A stretch of 61,619 nucleotides of DNA from Thermoplasmata archaeon (GCA_021794355.1 JAJYRA010000086.1:1-61619); one strand, 5' to 3'; positions 9,917 through 18,719 are shown, numbered from the stretch's first letter. Notes: a model not told the origin generated them from the letters alone. Translations and numbers: made by a program.

Positions 9917-11755
9917 TCAGTTTAGATTTTCTTCAAGTATTTTTAAGGTTTCCTCCATTGACTTCCTTATGTGATCCCTTTCTGAAAAACCATGTCCTTC
10001 CCTTGGAAATAGAAGCAACTTAACATCCTTTCCCTGTTCCTTCAATGCCCTGTAAAACTGGTAGGATTGATTGGGTGGAACACATGGATCGGCTTCTCCA
10101 TGCATGATGATCAATTTTGCTTCAATATTTTTCACGTATCTTATGGGAGAAAAATATACGAATTTATTGAACTTATAGGGAGATTCCCCGTACTGCATTT
10201 CGTCCCATTCTGGAATATTTGTCGTTCCATGGAAACTGACCCAATCGGAGATTCCGAACAATGCTATGGCACATCTGAATAGTTTTGATTGGGTAACTGC
10301 CCACTGGGTCATAAAACCACCATAGGATCCTCCCGTGATTGCAATCCTGTTCCTGTCCACTTTCCCTGTTTGTATTAAATTCTCTACCCCGTAAAGAATA
10401 TCCTTTAAGTCCATACCTCCCATGTCCCCATCATTCAACCTGGCAAACTTTCTTCCTCTGCCCGTACTTCCACGGAAGTTGGGCATGAATATGCTATAAC
10501 CCCTGGGAAGCAGGTAAGAATATCTATCCATATATGTTTCCTTTACTGAACCGGTTGGTCCACCATGTACAACCACGAGCAGGGGTCTGTTATTACCCGG
10601 GTTTCTAAGAAAACCCTCAACCTCCATTCCATCCTCCGAATTCCACTTTATGCTTTCCCACCTATACTTCACAAAATCTTTCGCTGTTTCATTGACTGAA
10701 GTTACGGTATTTTCCTCCGAAGAGTTCAGGTCAATGGAGAGAATTTCCTGGGGTAAATCGGCATTTGATAAATCCAGGTATATTTTGTTTCTACCGTATT
10801 TCATTTCCGGGGCCATTCCAGGTCCGATACTTCCTCTTTTCCTCCATATTACCTCACCCTGCATGTTACTGTACTTCCTAATAACAAAAACATCCCTCTC
10901 CTGACACAATCCCAAAAGAACATTTTCCTCCAACCAGATGGATGAACTGTAACTGGCCTCTTCACCCTTACTCAAATTTGAAACCCTGGAATTGCTTCTT
11001 TCAAGTACCATCAGGTCCCCACTGGTAACACCCCGATCACTCCACATTGATTCTATGAAACTTATGGATTTGCCGTCGGGAGATATTACTGGTAGGGCTA
11101 CCTGAGCTTTCTCCGGAGTGTATATCTTTTCAAATTTCCCCTCTTCGCTTATACCCAGAAGATAACTTGAAAACCAGCTCCCTTCCCTTGGGGAGTCGGA
11201 GGCCACCGCAACAATAGTGTTCCCGTCATAATCAAATTCCCAAATTTGTGGTAAACCCTTAATTTCCCTGAATCCATTTTCAAAATCCAGTATTAAGAGT
11301 GAATTTTTCTTTTCCTCATCCTCAAAAAAATATCCGTCATCTGCTTTTTCTGATGCTGATGGATCCTGAGTTGGTGGGGATACCAGCATTGCAATTTTTT
11401 GGGCCTTTCCCCATCTATAACTTACTACAGGACCGGGACATTTTATGGCCATCTGGGTTTGAGCCCTAAGATTCCTTATGGTTATATGAAAATTGTTCTC
11501 TCTGCTCGATATATAGGAAAGATATTCACCGTCCCCTGAAAAATCCGGTTGTGAAAATGATGTCTTTGGTTCACTTATGGTCTCCTCTGATTTTGTCTCA
11601 AGATTCATGAGCCTGATTGTCGTTTCCTGTTCCCTTTTAAATTCCTTGAATCCTTTTCCCAGAACGAAAGCAAGAAACTTCCCATCCCTGCTTGCACTTT
11701 TCCCTGAGATTGTGTTCAGTTCAAATATGGAATTAATGTCTGGTTCTCTTGCCAT
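9917..11755 (-). CDS. S9-family acylaminoacyl-peptidase / prolyl oligopeptidase-like
   Basis: A 612-residue serine peptidase that would degrade oligopeptides in the cytoplasm (no signal peptide seen). The N-terminal ~350 residues form a beta-propeller-like region with repeated SPDGKSISF-type blades. The C-terminal alpha/beta-hydrolase domain has the nucleophile motif GGSYGGFMTQ (Ser477), an Asp in HGEADPCVPP (Asp556) and a His in PREGHGF (His588), so the catalytic triad is complete. VVHGGPTGS supplies the oxyanion region. Complements the urocanase and the secreted S53 protease in a protein-scavenging metabolism. Confidence 0.92.
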   Translation of the reverse strand: MAREPDINSIFELNTISGKSASRDGKFLAFVLGKGFKEFKREQETTIRLMNLETKSEETISEPKTSFSQPDFSGDGEYLSYISSRENNFHITIRNLRAQTQMAIKCPGPVVSYRWGKAQKIAMLVSPPTQDPSASEKADDGYFFEDEEKKNSLLILDFENGFREIKGLPQIWEFDYDGNTIVAVASDSPREGSWFSSYLLGISEEGKFEKIYTPEKAQVALPVISPDGKSISFIESMWSDRGVTSGDLMVLERSNSRVSNLSKGEEASYSSSIWLEENVLLGLCQERDVFVIRKYSNMQGEVIWRKRGSIGPGMAPEMKYGRNKIYLDLSNADLPQEILSIDLNSSEENTVTSVNETAKDFVKYRWESIKWNSEDGMEVEGFLRNPGNNRPLLVVVHGGPTGSVKETYMDRYSYLLPRGYSIFMPNFRGSTGRGRKFARLNDGDMGGMDLKDILYGVENLIQTGKVDRNRIAITGGSYGGFMTQWAVTQSKLFRCAIALFGISDWVSFHGTTNIPEWDEMQYGESPYKFNKFVYFSPIRYVKNIEAKLIIMHGEADPCVPPNQSYQFYRALKEQGKDVKLLLFPREGHGFSERDHIRKSMEETLKILEENLN

Positions 11756-11850
11756 GTAACTTGAATCATGTTAGGATACATCTAGTTTTAGGAGGATTTT
11801 CACATTTCAATTTGTTCCTTTTGAGATCTCCCGATTATTAGGATAGTTTT

Positions 11851-12984
11851 TCACTCCAGTATTATGAGCGGGACCATCATTTCATCTGGATGCAGTCCTC
11901 CATGCCTTCCCTTGAAATATGTTGTATTTCCCTCATCCATAGACCCTGGAAAAAAGTATGAGTCACAATTAACGGGGATTCCTATGTAATCAAAGCTTGA
12001 AGTTTTATGCCCCTCATAGGAACCCAGGAGCTTCTTGAGATTTTGCCGACTGTTATCGAATATTTGCAATCCTGGAAACTGGCTGTTCAGGGCTTCCAGT
12101 AAAGAACTTGATCCGGATAGAAATATGGATCTGGTTGAACCAAAGGGTGGGATTGAAAAGGTTGAAGTTACCTGATCATTGTCTCCCAACTGAATGGCCT
12201 GTCCGGCTTCCACATGACCATGGTCGGCTGTAATTACAACCCTAAATTTGTTCAGATATTTTGATGAAACTTTCTTCACCGCATTCACTATGTCCCTTAA
12301 TGCCTCAAGATTTGGTTGAGAGTATGGACCATAAACATGGGAAAGCTTGTCAGCAAAGGGTATGTAAAGGTATACAAAATCAAAATCCCCATCAAGGGCC
12401 CTGTCATAAAGATCCATTGCGTCCCATATGCTGTGAAAATGATAATGAACCCCGGCTGTGCTGTTGGTGACTGTTGTCAACTCAGAATTCTTTACGAAAT
12501 CCGGTGATATTATGGCACACTTCTTCCCAAGTTTTTCCGCTTTTTCTATGGTATTCTCCACCTGATAGACCTGTTTCATGGGCATCATATCCCTGAGAGA
12601 ATCCTTATTTTTCGAGTAAATTGGAGAATATTTAAAGTTGTCAATAATTGTACCAAAGCGTTTTACGAATGTTGTTCCACCCAGTATGGAGTGTTCTCCT
12701 GGAGTTTGGCCCGACATCAATGTTACCAGGGCAGTGGTAGTTATGGATGGGAAAACGCTTGTTATATAGGGATCATCCTGAGATAGAATCCCTGCCCTTA
12801 TGCCGGCCATGTATCCAAAACCGTCAATCAGGACAATGCTCATTTTCTTTCCATCATCCGGGATATCCTTAATTACTGGATGTCTTGTCTGTATGCCCAG
12901 ACTTATCATTATACTGTGTGAAAGATTATACAGGCTTCCTCCCTCATAATCGGGATAAATTAATTTTGTGCCTTCCATTATCAC
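11851..12984 (-). CDS. Alkaline-phosphatase-superfamily hydrolase (phosphodiesterase/nucleotide pyrophosphatase-like)
   Basis: A 377-residue metal-dependent hydrolase related to type I phosphodiesterases/nucleotide pyrophosphatases. Metal and nucleophile motifs are visible: DGFGYM near residue 50, the nucleophile region SITTTALVTLMSG, YIPFADKLSHVYGP, TADHGHVEAG, and HGGLHPDEMMVPLIIL at the C-terminus. It lacks a signal peptide, so it is probably cytosolic. A start at the third residue (MEGTKLIYP) is equally possible. The substrate is unknown. Confidence 0.85.
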   Translation of the reverse strand: MIMEGTKLIYPDYEGGSLYNLSHSIMISLGIQTRHPVIKDIPDDGKKMSIVLIDGFGYMAGIRAGILSQDDPYITSVFPSITTTALVTLMSGQTPGEHSILGGTTFVKRFGTIIDNFKYSPIYSKNKDSLRDMMPMKQVYQVENTIEKAEKLGKKCAIISPDFVKNSELTTVTNSTAGVHYHFHSIWDAMDLYDRALDGDFDFVYLYIPFADKLSHVYGPYSQPNLEALRDIVNAVKKVSSKYLNKFRVVITADHGHVEAGQAIQLGDNDQVTSTFSIPPFGSTRSIFLSGSSSLLEALNSQFPGLQIFDNSRQNLKKLLGSYEGHKTSSFDYIGIPVNCDSYFFPGSMDEGNTTYFKGRHGGLHPDEMMVPLIILE

Positions 12985-13326
12985 TATTATTCCTAAATTA
13001 GCTTTAATCTATCTTATTTAGAATATATTCATATACAAAACATATAAAGAATATAGAGATAAATACGTATTATCTCTCTCAATATCTCCAATTGACCCTG
13101 CATTTTTCGCCTCTGCAAATCTGAATTGTGCAGGGAAGATTTTTATAAACCTCAGTTTTGTGCAAATCTCAAAATTTGTTTAACTTTGAGAAATCGGTAA
13201 TATGGCTGATCTTCAATCATGTGAACGGCCATCACAAATAGATTTTCATGGGTTTTTAGAAATTGTCCAGGGTCGTTTTAATTTTACAGCAGTTTTAATA
13301 GACTATCAATTCCCAACATAATTAAT
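12985..13326. other. Intergenic region with a near-perfect palindrome
   Basis: About 340 nt with no gene seen. It holds the palindromic element listed separately at 13056-13076, A/T-rich stretches that could be promoter for the leftward hydrolase gene, and nothing else that can be recognised. Confidence 0.4.
13056..13076. promoter_or_regulatory. Near-palindromic element upstream of the hydrolase gene
   Basis: GAGATAA and TTATCTC are 7-bp inverted repeats separated by seven bases that are themselves nearly palindromic (ATACGTA). It lies about 75-90 nt upstream of the leftward start at 12984 in an otherwise A/T-rich spacer. It could be an operator for a dimeric regulator; a terminator role is less likely since no T-run follows directly. 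Confidence 0.3.
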
Positions 13327-13767
13327 TTATGGTATCTTATATTTGGTCTTAAGCACAGTTATCAATGCTGTGAAACTAACATAAGCTTTTCGAAGCGCGT
13401 TATTATCTATTGTAACAGAAGGTGGTTGTATAGAATTGCTTTTAAACATGATATTTTTGGCAGGATTCTCAAGTCTATGGTCACACGCGTTTCTTAAAGT
13501 TGAAAGAGTCATGATTTCTCTGATGACTTTCTCTTTTAACATGGCAGCGTCAAATTGTATTTCTTGAAAATCATCAGGTTCATTAGATCTGCCATTGCCG
13601 ACGTGACCATTGTAATAAAATTCAATAGCGCTCCAAAAGTTAAAAACAGCCATGTACATGGCGCTGATCTGCCTCTTTATCAAGATCTCATTGTTTGTGC
13701 TCAACTCTATTTTGTTAAGCAAAACCGATGGATCAAAATCTATTACTCGACCATGCCCCGTATACAA
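13327..13767 (-). CDS. HEPN-like protein of a three-gene unknown unit
   Basis: An up to 146-residue, helix-rich protein. Residues 92-97 read R-N-A-C-D-H within LRNACDHRLE, which fits the R-[N/D/H]-x3-H motif of HEPN-fold ribonucleases found in toxins and defence systems. The preceding helix contains FNFWSAIEFYYNG. The most upstream start is a TTG at 13767 that overlaps the end of the previous gene by 25 nt; an ATG at 13659 (MYMAVFNFW) would remove the first helix, so the start is uncertain. It is the last gene of the unit 14836-13327. The family is not otherwise recognised, and HEPN membership is an inference from motif and size. Confidence 0.6.
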   Translation of the reverse strand: MYTGHGRVIDFDPSVLLNKIELSTNNEILIKRQISAMYMAVFNFWSAIEFYYNGHVGNGRSNEPDDFQEIQFDAAMLKEKVIREIMTLSTLRNACDHRLENPAKNIMFKSNSIQPPSVTIDNNALRKAYVSFTALITVLKTKYKIP

Positions 13768-14144
13768 GTCACTGCCACCATTCCTTTAGTACTGATTTGA
13801 TAAGCATTAAATTCTAACTCCAATTCTTTCCATTCCTCCCAATTGCAGTTTTCAAAGACCAAATTTACAAAAGCGATTTCATCAGAATCCTCAAAATATA
13901 CTGGTTGAATGAACGGTTTTCCATATCCTTGATGATTTACCATGGTAGATAGTAACAAAGTCATGAGTTCTTTGACCTGTTCTTGGTCAAAGTATCTCAT
14001 CAATTCTATTGCAACTTGTACTCCACAAAAGAAATGTGATAGCGCCTCAAAAGGATTGTTAACTGTTATGAGTACCTGCTCGCTTGTAAAGTTATCTTGT
14101 TCTATATATGTACTTGAAGCCGTCATTTCAAACATATCAATCAC
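13743..14144 (-). CDS. Unrecognised acidic protein, middle gene of HEPN-like unit
   Basis: A 133-residue acidic protein, not recognised. It includes EALSHFFCGVQVAIELMRYF and an acidic/aromatic segment ENCNWEEWKELELEFNAY. The GTG start overlaps the stop of the upstream gene as GTGA, so the two are translationally coupled; an ATG nine bases further in (MFEMTASS) is possible. Given its place beside a HEPN-like protein it could be an antitoxin or sensor partner, but the sequence itself shows no known domain. Confidence 0.65.
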   Translation of the reverse strand: MIDMFEMTASSTYIEQDNFTSEQVLITVNNPFEALSHFFCGVQVAIELMRYFDQEQVKELMTLLLSTMVNHQGYGKPFIQPVYFEDSDEIAFVNLVFENCNWEEWKELELEFNAYQISTKGMVAVTCIRGMVE

Positions 14145-14836
14145 CTAACCAAGCTTAAAACCTTATCAAGATCAGCGAATATCTTTTGAGGCTTATTTGG
14201 ATCAAAGCTCTTGAATCTGTGCACAGTTGAAACTTGAGATTTCATTGGCTGTGGCAGCGCTTCAACCCTTATTTCGCTGATAAATTCTTCCCTTAAGTCT
14301 TTTTCGCCTTTGTACCCATCCAATAATCTCAGCGATGCAAAATTTGGCGATTCCATAGTTTGTAATCCATCTATTTCCTTAAAAGCGGGATATCTTCTAC
14401 TATTCACAATGAATCGTAAACCAATCTCGTAAGCGTAAACATCATCGTACCCAAGTCTCTGAACCAAGTCGTGCAACTCCTCATAAAGATTTTGGGAAAG
14501 GGCTGTTCCCTTAGTATTTTGAACTTCGATCTGGAATCCTCCTCTTTTAGCATCGCTGTGAACTATATTGAACACCAAGAGATCGTTGCCAGAAACAACC
14601 TTGGGAAATCTAAGGCTAGGAATTCCTGAAGAAATCATTAAACCTCCAGTTAATTGAGTGTCTATTCGGATTATAGGTGGTTCAATTCTGAATTCTTCTA
14701 AGGATGCATTACGGGCTCTCTCAAATAAATCAGATAGTTCAACAGATTGATTAACAATAACCAGAAGGGTTAAATTATAATTTTCCTCCATATCATATGG
14801 ACAATTTCTTACAACTATTAAATTTTCACTTATCAC
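14141..14836 (-). CDS. Unrecognised protein, first gene of HEPN-like unit
   Basis: A 231-residue soluble protein with a GTG start, not recognised. It alternates beta-like segments (RIDTQLTGGLMISSG, GGFQIEVQNTKGTALS, AYEIGLRFIVNSRRYPAF) with helices, and its last 70 residues are charged. It is the first gene of a tight three-gene leftward unit (overlaps of 4 and 25 nt). The three genes are flanked on the right by MITE and repeat debris, which suggests a horizontally acquired island. Confidence 0.65.
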   Translation of the reverse strand: MISENLIVVRNCPYDMEENYNLTLLVIVNQSVELSDLFERARNASLEEFRIEPPIIRIDTQLTGGLMISSGIPSLRFPKVVSGNDLLVFNIVHSDAKRGGFQIEVQNTKGTALSQNLYEELHDLVQRLGYDDVYAYEIGLRFIVNSRRYPAFKEIDGLQTMESPNFASLRLLDGYKGEKDLREEFISEIRVEALPQPMKSQVSTVHRFKSFDPNKPQKIFADLDKVLSLVR

Positions 14837-15141
14837 TTACCCTTTTGGAATATGGTATCAGAATAGCCTTAGAATTTCCACTACATTTCTAATGAGCATA
14901 TCTCAATGAATCCCGTAATTCTCGTGGTTTTTCATTGATTGAATAACTGATCGATATCTTAATGCCATAGTGGAACACATTTTTCTTTTTCCACTACAAG
15001 AAAAAAAGGTATATACGATGAAAAAGAGCCTTATACACCTCTTAGGCGTAATATGTACCTTGGAAAAAACCTAAGCATGTTTTGATGCCATATCTTTTGG
15101 AGGATTTTCGATATGTTCCTGTTTAGATCCGATAGGAAGTG

Positions 15142-15244
15142 ACTTCTTCTCTTTGCCGATTGCAGTAACCCTATGAAAATCTGTTTGGATTAGTGAATAG
15201 TTAGGTTTCGCTCAAAGTAATTGTTCCAGAGTGTTTTCAATTGG
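15142..15244 (-). mobile_element. Truncated copy of the 154-bp MITE
   Basis: This segment aligns by eye, in reverse orientation, to the inner two thirds of the MITE seen complete at 33747-33900. Shared blocks are GTAACCCTATGAAAATC, CTCAAAGTAATTGTTCCAGA and GTGTTTTCAATT. Both terminal inverted repeats are missing, so it is a dead remnant. Confidence 0.6.
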
Positions 15245-15520
15245 AGCTATGGGTGATGCAGAGTGCTATATCGACTTTATTAACCAATCACGTATTACCG
15301 GAAAATGGAAGGTATCGAATCCATCGATTCTTACACATATTTTACTTGTACAGAAAAGAGATAACAGATACCTTGGCTTGCTGGATTTCCGCTATAGCCC
15401 AGCAATTAACTATCATATATACTTGAGGTATTTCCATGAACCTTAGGTCTCTATGAAAAAAGCGATCTGTTCCGCAATCCTACATTCCGCAAAAGGCTCT
15501 TTTGCAGTTATACCTATGGC

Positions 15521-15824
15521 GGGTATATACAGTTGACGCTATAATTATATTTTGTATCATTTTTTACGAAAAATACCGGATTCATAAGCAATCAAAACGT
15601 ATTACTTAATTACCAGTTATGCTAACAACTGTAGGAAAACGTACGATCAAAAGTGGGAAAGATCGTTTTGAATTCGGTTGATAAAGCAATAGAAACAAAG
15701 ATCAGTAATTCATCGGCTGAGAATGCATACAATAATGAAATGAACGATAAAGCCTATCTATTGCATAATTTGAGTAATGTGATTAGAAGGTTGTAGTAAA
15801 ATTAACCATCTATTCCCTCCATAA
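15521..15824 (+). repeat. ~300-bp dispersed repeat, copy 1
   Basis: One of three long copies (others at 16297-16575 and 34071-34378). They share blocks such as ATACAGTTG followed by CTATAATTATATTTTGT, then GTTGATAAAGC, ATAGAAACAAAG and TTGAGTAATG. Each copy keeps a short open frame beginning near VDKAIETKISN and continuing NAYNNEMNDKAYLLHNLSN. Here it stops after about 48 codons (NVIRRL). No terminal inverted repeats were identified. Confidence 0.65.
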
Positions 15825-15880
15825 AGTTATGCGTTATAGTTATCAGTGAGATTTCTTTATTGGTTCTCAGAAATTAGATT

Positions 15881-16336
15881 TTATTGAATAGGAACCACAA
15901 TGCAGACTGTTTTGCCAGCTGTTTTACCAACTTGTTTCATCTCACATTCAACCGGTTTTTTCATAGTGTTTATAATAGTTTGGAGAGACCGTGCACTCGC
16001 GACAGACTTAATGGCACCAGAATTTATCGTGCCGTATTTTCCTGTTACAAGTTGAGCTACTTCTGTTACCCCCCCTTTTTTCTCGTTTTGCTTAAAGAAC
16101 CGAGGGCAAACGAAATGGACTTCATCCACGTAAAATGTTCCCTTCCCCAAGATGTCACAGAAAGTGTAATCATAATCCGTGTGAATGCATCTATTCTTAC
16201 CATGAATTTTGCAAAAAGTACCTTCTTCACATGTCATATTTGCATCAAATAAGTTGATCGTGTCTAGGTTAAAACGATTTTGGTAAAGACTGTGGTAGTT
16301 ATATACAGTTGGCCCTATAATTATATTTTGTATCAT
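15881..16336 (-). CDS. Doubtful cysteine-rich ORF between two repeat copies
   Basis: An open frame of 151 codons on the minus strand that begins inside repeat copy 2 (MIQNIIIGPTVYNYH) and runs to the end of the spacer between repeat copies 1 and 2. It has Cys and His residues (MTCEEGTFCKIHGKNRC, CDILGKG, VCPRFFK) that could bind zinc, followed by a small-residue-rich C-terminal half. The equivalent start regions of the other two copies are closed by stops within about 20-30 codons, so this could be a passenger gene or a chance frame. No family is recognised. Confidence 0.3.
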   Translation of the reverse strand: MIQNIIIGPTVYNYHSLYQNRFNLDTINLFDANMTCEEGTFCKIHGKNRCIHTDYDYTFCDILGKGTFYVDEVHFVCPRFFKQNEKKGGVTEVAQLVTGKYGTINSGAIKSVASARSLQTIINTMKKPVECEMKQVGKTAGKTVCIVVPIQ

Positions 16337-16575
16337 TTCTTATGGAAAATATCGGATTTAGAAGCGATCAAGATGTATTACGTAATTACCAGTCATGTTA
16401 ACAACAGCAAGAAAACTTAAGAGCAAAAGTGAGAAAGAATATTTTGAATCCAGTAGATAAAGTAATAGAAACAAAGATCAGTAATTCATTGTCTGATAAA
16501 GCATATGCATTGCGAAATTTGAGTAATGCGAGTAGAACGTTGTAGCAAAATCAACCATCAATTTCCGCCATAGAG
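16297..16575 (+). repeat. ~300-bp dispersed repeat, copy 2
   Basis: The second copy lies in the same orientation as copy 1, so the doubtful ORF between them sits within direct repeats. It is shorter than copies 1 and 3 because the NAYNNEM portion is deleted. It ends with TTTCCGCCATAG a few bases before a degenerate MITE (16582-16734), so the two elements are adjacent here. Confidence 0.65.
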
Positions 16576-16581
16576 TAGAGA

Positions 16582-16734
16582 GATATTGTCACATTTGCGT
16601 TGATAATTTGAAAATGGAAAATACTCTAAAACAGTTACTTTGGAAAAAACTGCAATATTCGCCAGTTCAAACGAATTCTCATAGGGTTACCGGAATCCGC
16701 AGGGGTTAAAAATCAACTATAACTAGACACTGCC
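16582..16734 (+). mobile_element. Degenerate full-length MITE copy
   Basis: About 153 bp. It begins GATATTGTCACATTTGCG and carries the internal block TTGATAATTTGAAAATGG, then GGTTACCGGAATCCGCA and AAAAATCAACTAT. The right terminus has drifted (GACACTGCC in place of GACAATGTC). The flanking 8-mers do not match, so this is an old insertion or a rearranged one. Confidence 0.65.
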
Positions 16735-16769
16735 GTGTCAAATGGAGCTTGAACCCACTGAATGCACGT

Positions 16770-17030
16770 CTATAGCTCATCATAGACGTTCTCCCGTTTT
16801 CCCACATCTACAACAACAATTACTAGATTGTTTCGTTCTATACTCAATAATATTCTATAGATGCCAACTCGCAAGCTAAACAAAGGTGCTGCCTTTAGAC
16901 GTTTTACATATCTGAATGGATTCGAACTAATCCCATTCACTTTATTAAAAATTCGTTGTGCTAGATCCTTGTCAATCTTTTCAAGCGATTGAATCGCAGT
17001 TTCAGTCCACTTGATTTGATAATCATTCAA
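16770..17030 (-). CDS. RelE/ParE-type toxin
   Basis: An 86-residue toxin of the RelE/ParE superfamily, expected to inhibit growth by mRNA cleavage or gyrase inhibition unless bound by its antitoxin. Family features are IKWTETAIQSLEKIDKDLAQRI at the N-terminus, NPFRYVKRLKAAPLFSLRVG in the core (the KRL-x-LRVGxYR region), and YRILLSIERNNLVIVVVDVGKRENVY. It overlaps the upstream antitoxin by 8 nt. Both genes look intact. Confidence 0.88.
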   Translation of the reverse strand: MNDYQIKWTETAIQSLEKIDKDLAQRIFNKVNGISSNPFRYVKRLKAAPLFSLRVGIYRILLSIERNNLVIVVVDVGKRENVYDEL

Positions 17031-17253
17031 TTTTAAGCCTCTTCTTGACTTCCTCCGTTGTATAGATTCTACCTTCTTTAATGTCCTTTAAGGATGCCTC
17101 TATCCTCTCAATTGCTTCCCGTGACAGAGGACTCTCATCTTCTGCAAGTTCAGAAAGTCGCCTAATGACGGAATCGTAGGATTCGTTGGGATACAAACGC
17201 AGAGAATTCAACCTTTCCTTTAAATCCTTCTTGATCTGTATAGTGGTTTCCAT
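17023..17253 (-). CDS. Antitoxin with ribbon-helix-helix N-terminus
   Basis: A 76-residue protein. The N-terminus METTIQIKKDLKERLNSLRL, followed by SYDSVIRRLSELAED, fits an RHH-type DNA-binding antitoxin; the C-terminal helix (IKEGRIYTTEEVKKRLKIE) would wrap the toxin. It precedes the RelE/ParE toxin gene and overlaps it, the usual antitoxin-first order, and probably autoregulates the pair. Confidence 0.85.
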   Translation of the reverse strand: METTIQIKKDLKERLNSLRLYPNESYDSVIRRLSELAEDESPLSREAIERIEASLKDIKEGRIYTTEEVKKRLKIE

Positions 17254-17316
17254 GTTACTGTAATGCCATGTTTGTAGTTAAAGATTGTTATAGTAAGCCA
17301 TTGCTCAGATCATCAT

Positions 17317-17342
17317 GTATCCACTTAATTATTTAACCGAAT
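17317..17342 (+). repeat. 26-bp repeated sequence, copy 1
   Basis: Begins GTATCCACTTAATTATTTAA and continues C-C-G-A-A-T. The same 26 bases, with a single C/T difference, recur at 19584-19609 in the same orientation. Between them lie hicBA, the acetyltransferase and a small two-gene unit, so the pair may mark the ends of an inserted segment. Confidence 0.55.
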
Positions 17343-17402
17343 ACCATCCTGATATTTTTCGTGTTACAGGGGAAGCTATTGTTTGCCATTTGCCATTAAG
17401 AC

Positions 17403-17611
17403 ATGATGAAGTTTACCGTTATCCTCGAAGAAGGAGAGGATGGCTATATTATCGCTCATGTTCCGGCCCTCAAAGGATGCCATATCCAGAGAAAGACCAG
17501 AGATGAAGCCCTTGCAAATGAAAAGAAGCCATAGAAGCTTATATCGGATCGTTAAGAAAACACAACGAGCCTATACCTGAAGATGTTAACGCAGTGATAA
17601 TGGATGCCTAA
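17403..17611 (+). pseudogene. hicB: HicB-type antitoxin, frameshifted
   Basis: The first 27 codons read MMKFTVILEEGEDGYIIAHV then PALKGCH, the HicB N-terminus, and continue to QRKTRDEALA. A one-base deletion near 17520 then closes the frame. In the shifted frame the sequence continues in HicB style: KEAIEAYIGSLRKHNEPIPE, then DVNAVIMDA. The total of 209 nt is one short of a whole number of codons. It overlaps the ATG of hicA by 8 nt. It is either a true antitoxin loss or a sequencing error. Confidence 0.8.
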
Positions 17612-17822
17612 GCTTCCTGTGATATCAGGGAAGAAAGCTATCAAAGCTCTTTCAAAGATTGACTATGGGTTTGATCACCAAATTGGGAGCCATATCATAT
17701 TGAGAAATAAACAAGGGCACAGGATAACAGTACCAAATAATATGGAACTCAATAGGGGTTCTTTGAAATCCATCCTTAATGACGCTGGACTTACCCCTGA
17801 GGAATTTCTAAACTTGCTTTAG
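17604..17822 (+). CDS. hicA: HicA-type mRNA interferase toxin
   Basis: A 72-residue toxin with the double-stranded-RNA-binding-like HicA fold. It has VISGKKAIKALSKIDYGF, the catalytic-histidine loop QIGSHIILRN, the HRITVPNN segment and RGSLKSILNDAGLTPEEFL. It is complete and overlaps the end of the disrupted hicB. The gene order antitoxin-then-toxin is one of the two known arrangements. An intact toxin beside a broken antitoxin is odd (see findings). Confidence 0.9.
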   Translation: MPKLPVISGKKAIKALSKIDYGFDHQIGSHIILRNKQGHRITVPNNMELNRGSLKSILNDAGLTPEEFLNLL

Positions 17823-18206
17823 TTTTATCGACGAAAAACACTGGATGAGATAACGTAGGAGTTCGGTGAGATATGATATCATCTGCTCATAATTGTGAGC
17901 TCATTTTTCATCCCTGAATCTAAGGCCCAAAAGTTGTGCCGCCGTGGTTCTTGTGTGTGAAGAAATGCTCAATCTAAGAATTAAGATCCTTCTGTGCGTG
18001 TGAAATGGCATACTCGAACATGGGAATCTCTCTCCTTTTCCGATGCCACAATTTTGTTAGAGGTTCTTGAACTTTAAATAATTGTTGAAGACGAAGTCAC
18101 ATTAGAGAGCAACTGAAAGAACTTTCTCTTAAATTCTCGTAATGTGATCGACATCCCCGCTTAGCGATAAATTTTTTAACTTCAACTGGCTCCAAAATGG
18201 GTTTGT
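17823..18206. other. Intergenic stretch without recognised features
   Basis: About 380 nt between hicA and the acetyltransferase. No open frame with family-like content, RNA gene or known repeat was seen. Confidence 0.4.
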
Positions 18207-18719
18207 ATGATAAGGGAACTTCGGTGGGAGGACATGAATGACCTCATAGGGAATTACTATTCGTATTATGAGGAAGTCGAGGAGAATCCAGAGTTTGGTA
18301 TAATCTTATTCAACTCAAGACCGTCATTTGAAAGTGAAGTGGGATGGTTCACAAACCTCTACAGAGCTGTATTAAGTGGGGACGCATTCGTGAGGGTTGC
18401 TGAGGAAGATGGCCATGTTGTGGGTATCTGTGATGTGAGGAGGCTCAGGCCTGGAACAGAGCTGTCGCATACAGGGGATCTGGGAATAGTAATCAAGGAA
18501 AAATATCGAGACAGGGGAATAGGAAGAGAACTAATGCAAAGTGTAATAGAGGCATCTAAGGGAAAGTTAGAGATCCTTATCCTGAGCGTCTTCACAAATA
18601 ACAAGAGGGCATATACCTTATACAGAAAGCTTGGCTTTGTTGAATACGGAAGAAGGCCGTTAGCCATTAAGCGTGGAGAAAGGTATTTCGACGAGACACT
18701 GATGTATCTAAGGCTCTAG
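18207..18719 (+). CDS. GNAT-family N-acetyltransferase
   Basis: A 170-residue acetyl-CoA-dependent acetyltransferase; the acceptor is unknown. The conserved motif A is intact (GDLGIVIKEKYRDRGIGREL, with R-x-x-G-x-G for the pyrophosphate of acetyl-CoA). Motif B follows in LILSVFTNNKRAYTLYRKLGF, and VGICDVRRL is the preceding strand. The gene stands alone with no obvious operon. Confidence 0.9.
   Translation: MIRELRWEDMNDLIGNYYSYYEEVEENPEFGIILFNSRPSFESEVGWFTNLYRAVLSGDAFVRVAEEDGHVVGICDVRRLRPGTELSHTGDLGIVIKEKYRDRGIGRELMQSVIEASKGKLEILILSVFTNNKRAYTLYRKLGFVEYGRRPLAIKRGERYFDETLMYLRL

Larger units (their letters stand above)
14837..15880. other. Gene-poor, repeat-rich stretch
   Basis: About 1 kb with no convincing gene. 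It contains a truncated MITE (15142-15244) and one copy of the ~300-bp dispersed repeat (15521-15824). The remainder shows only short open frames on both strands without family-like content. Confidence 0.5.
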
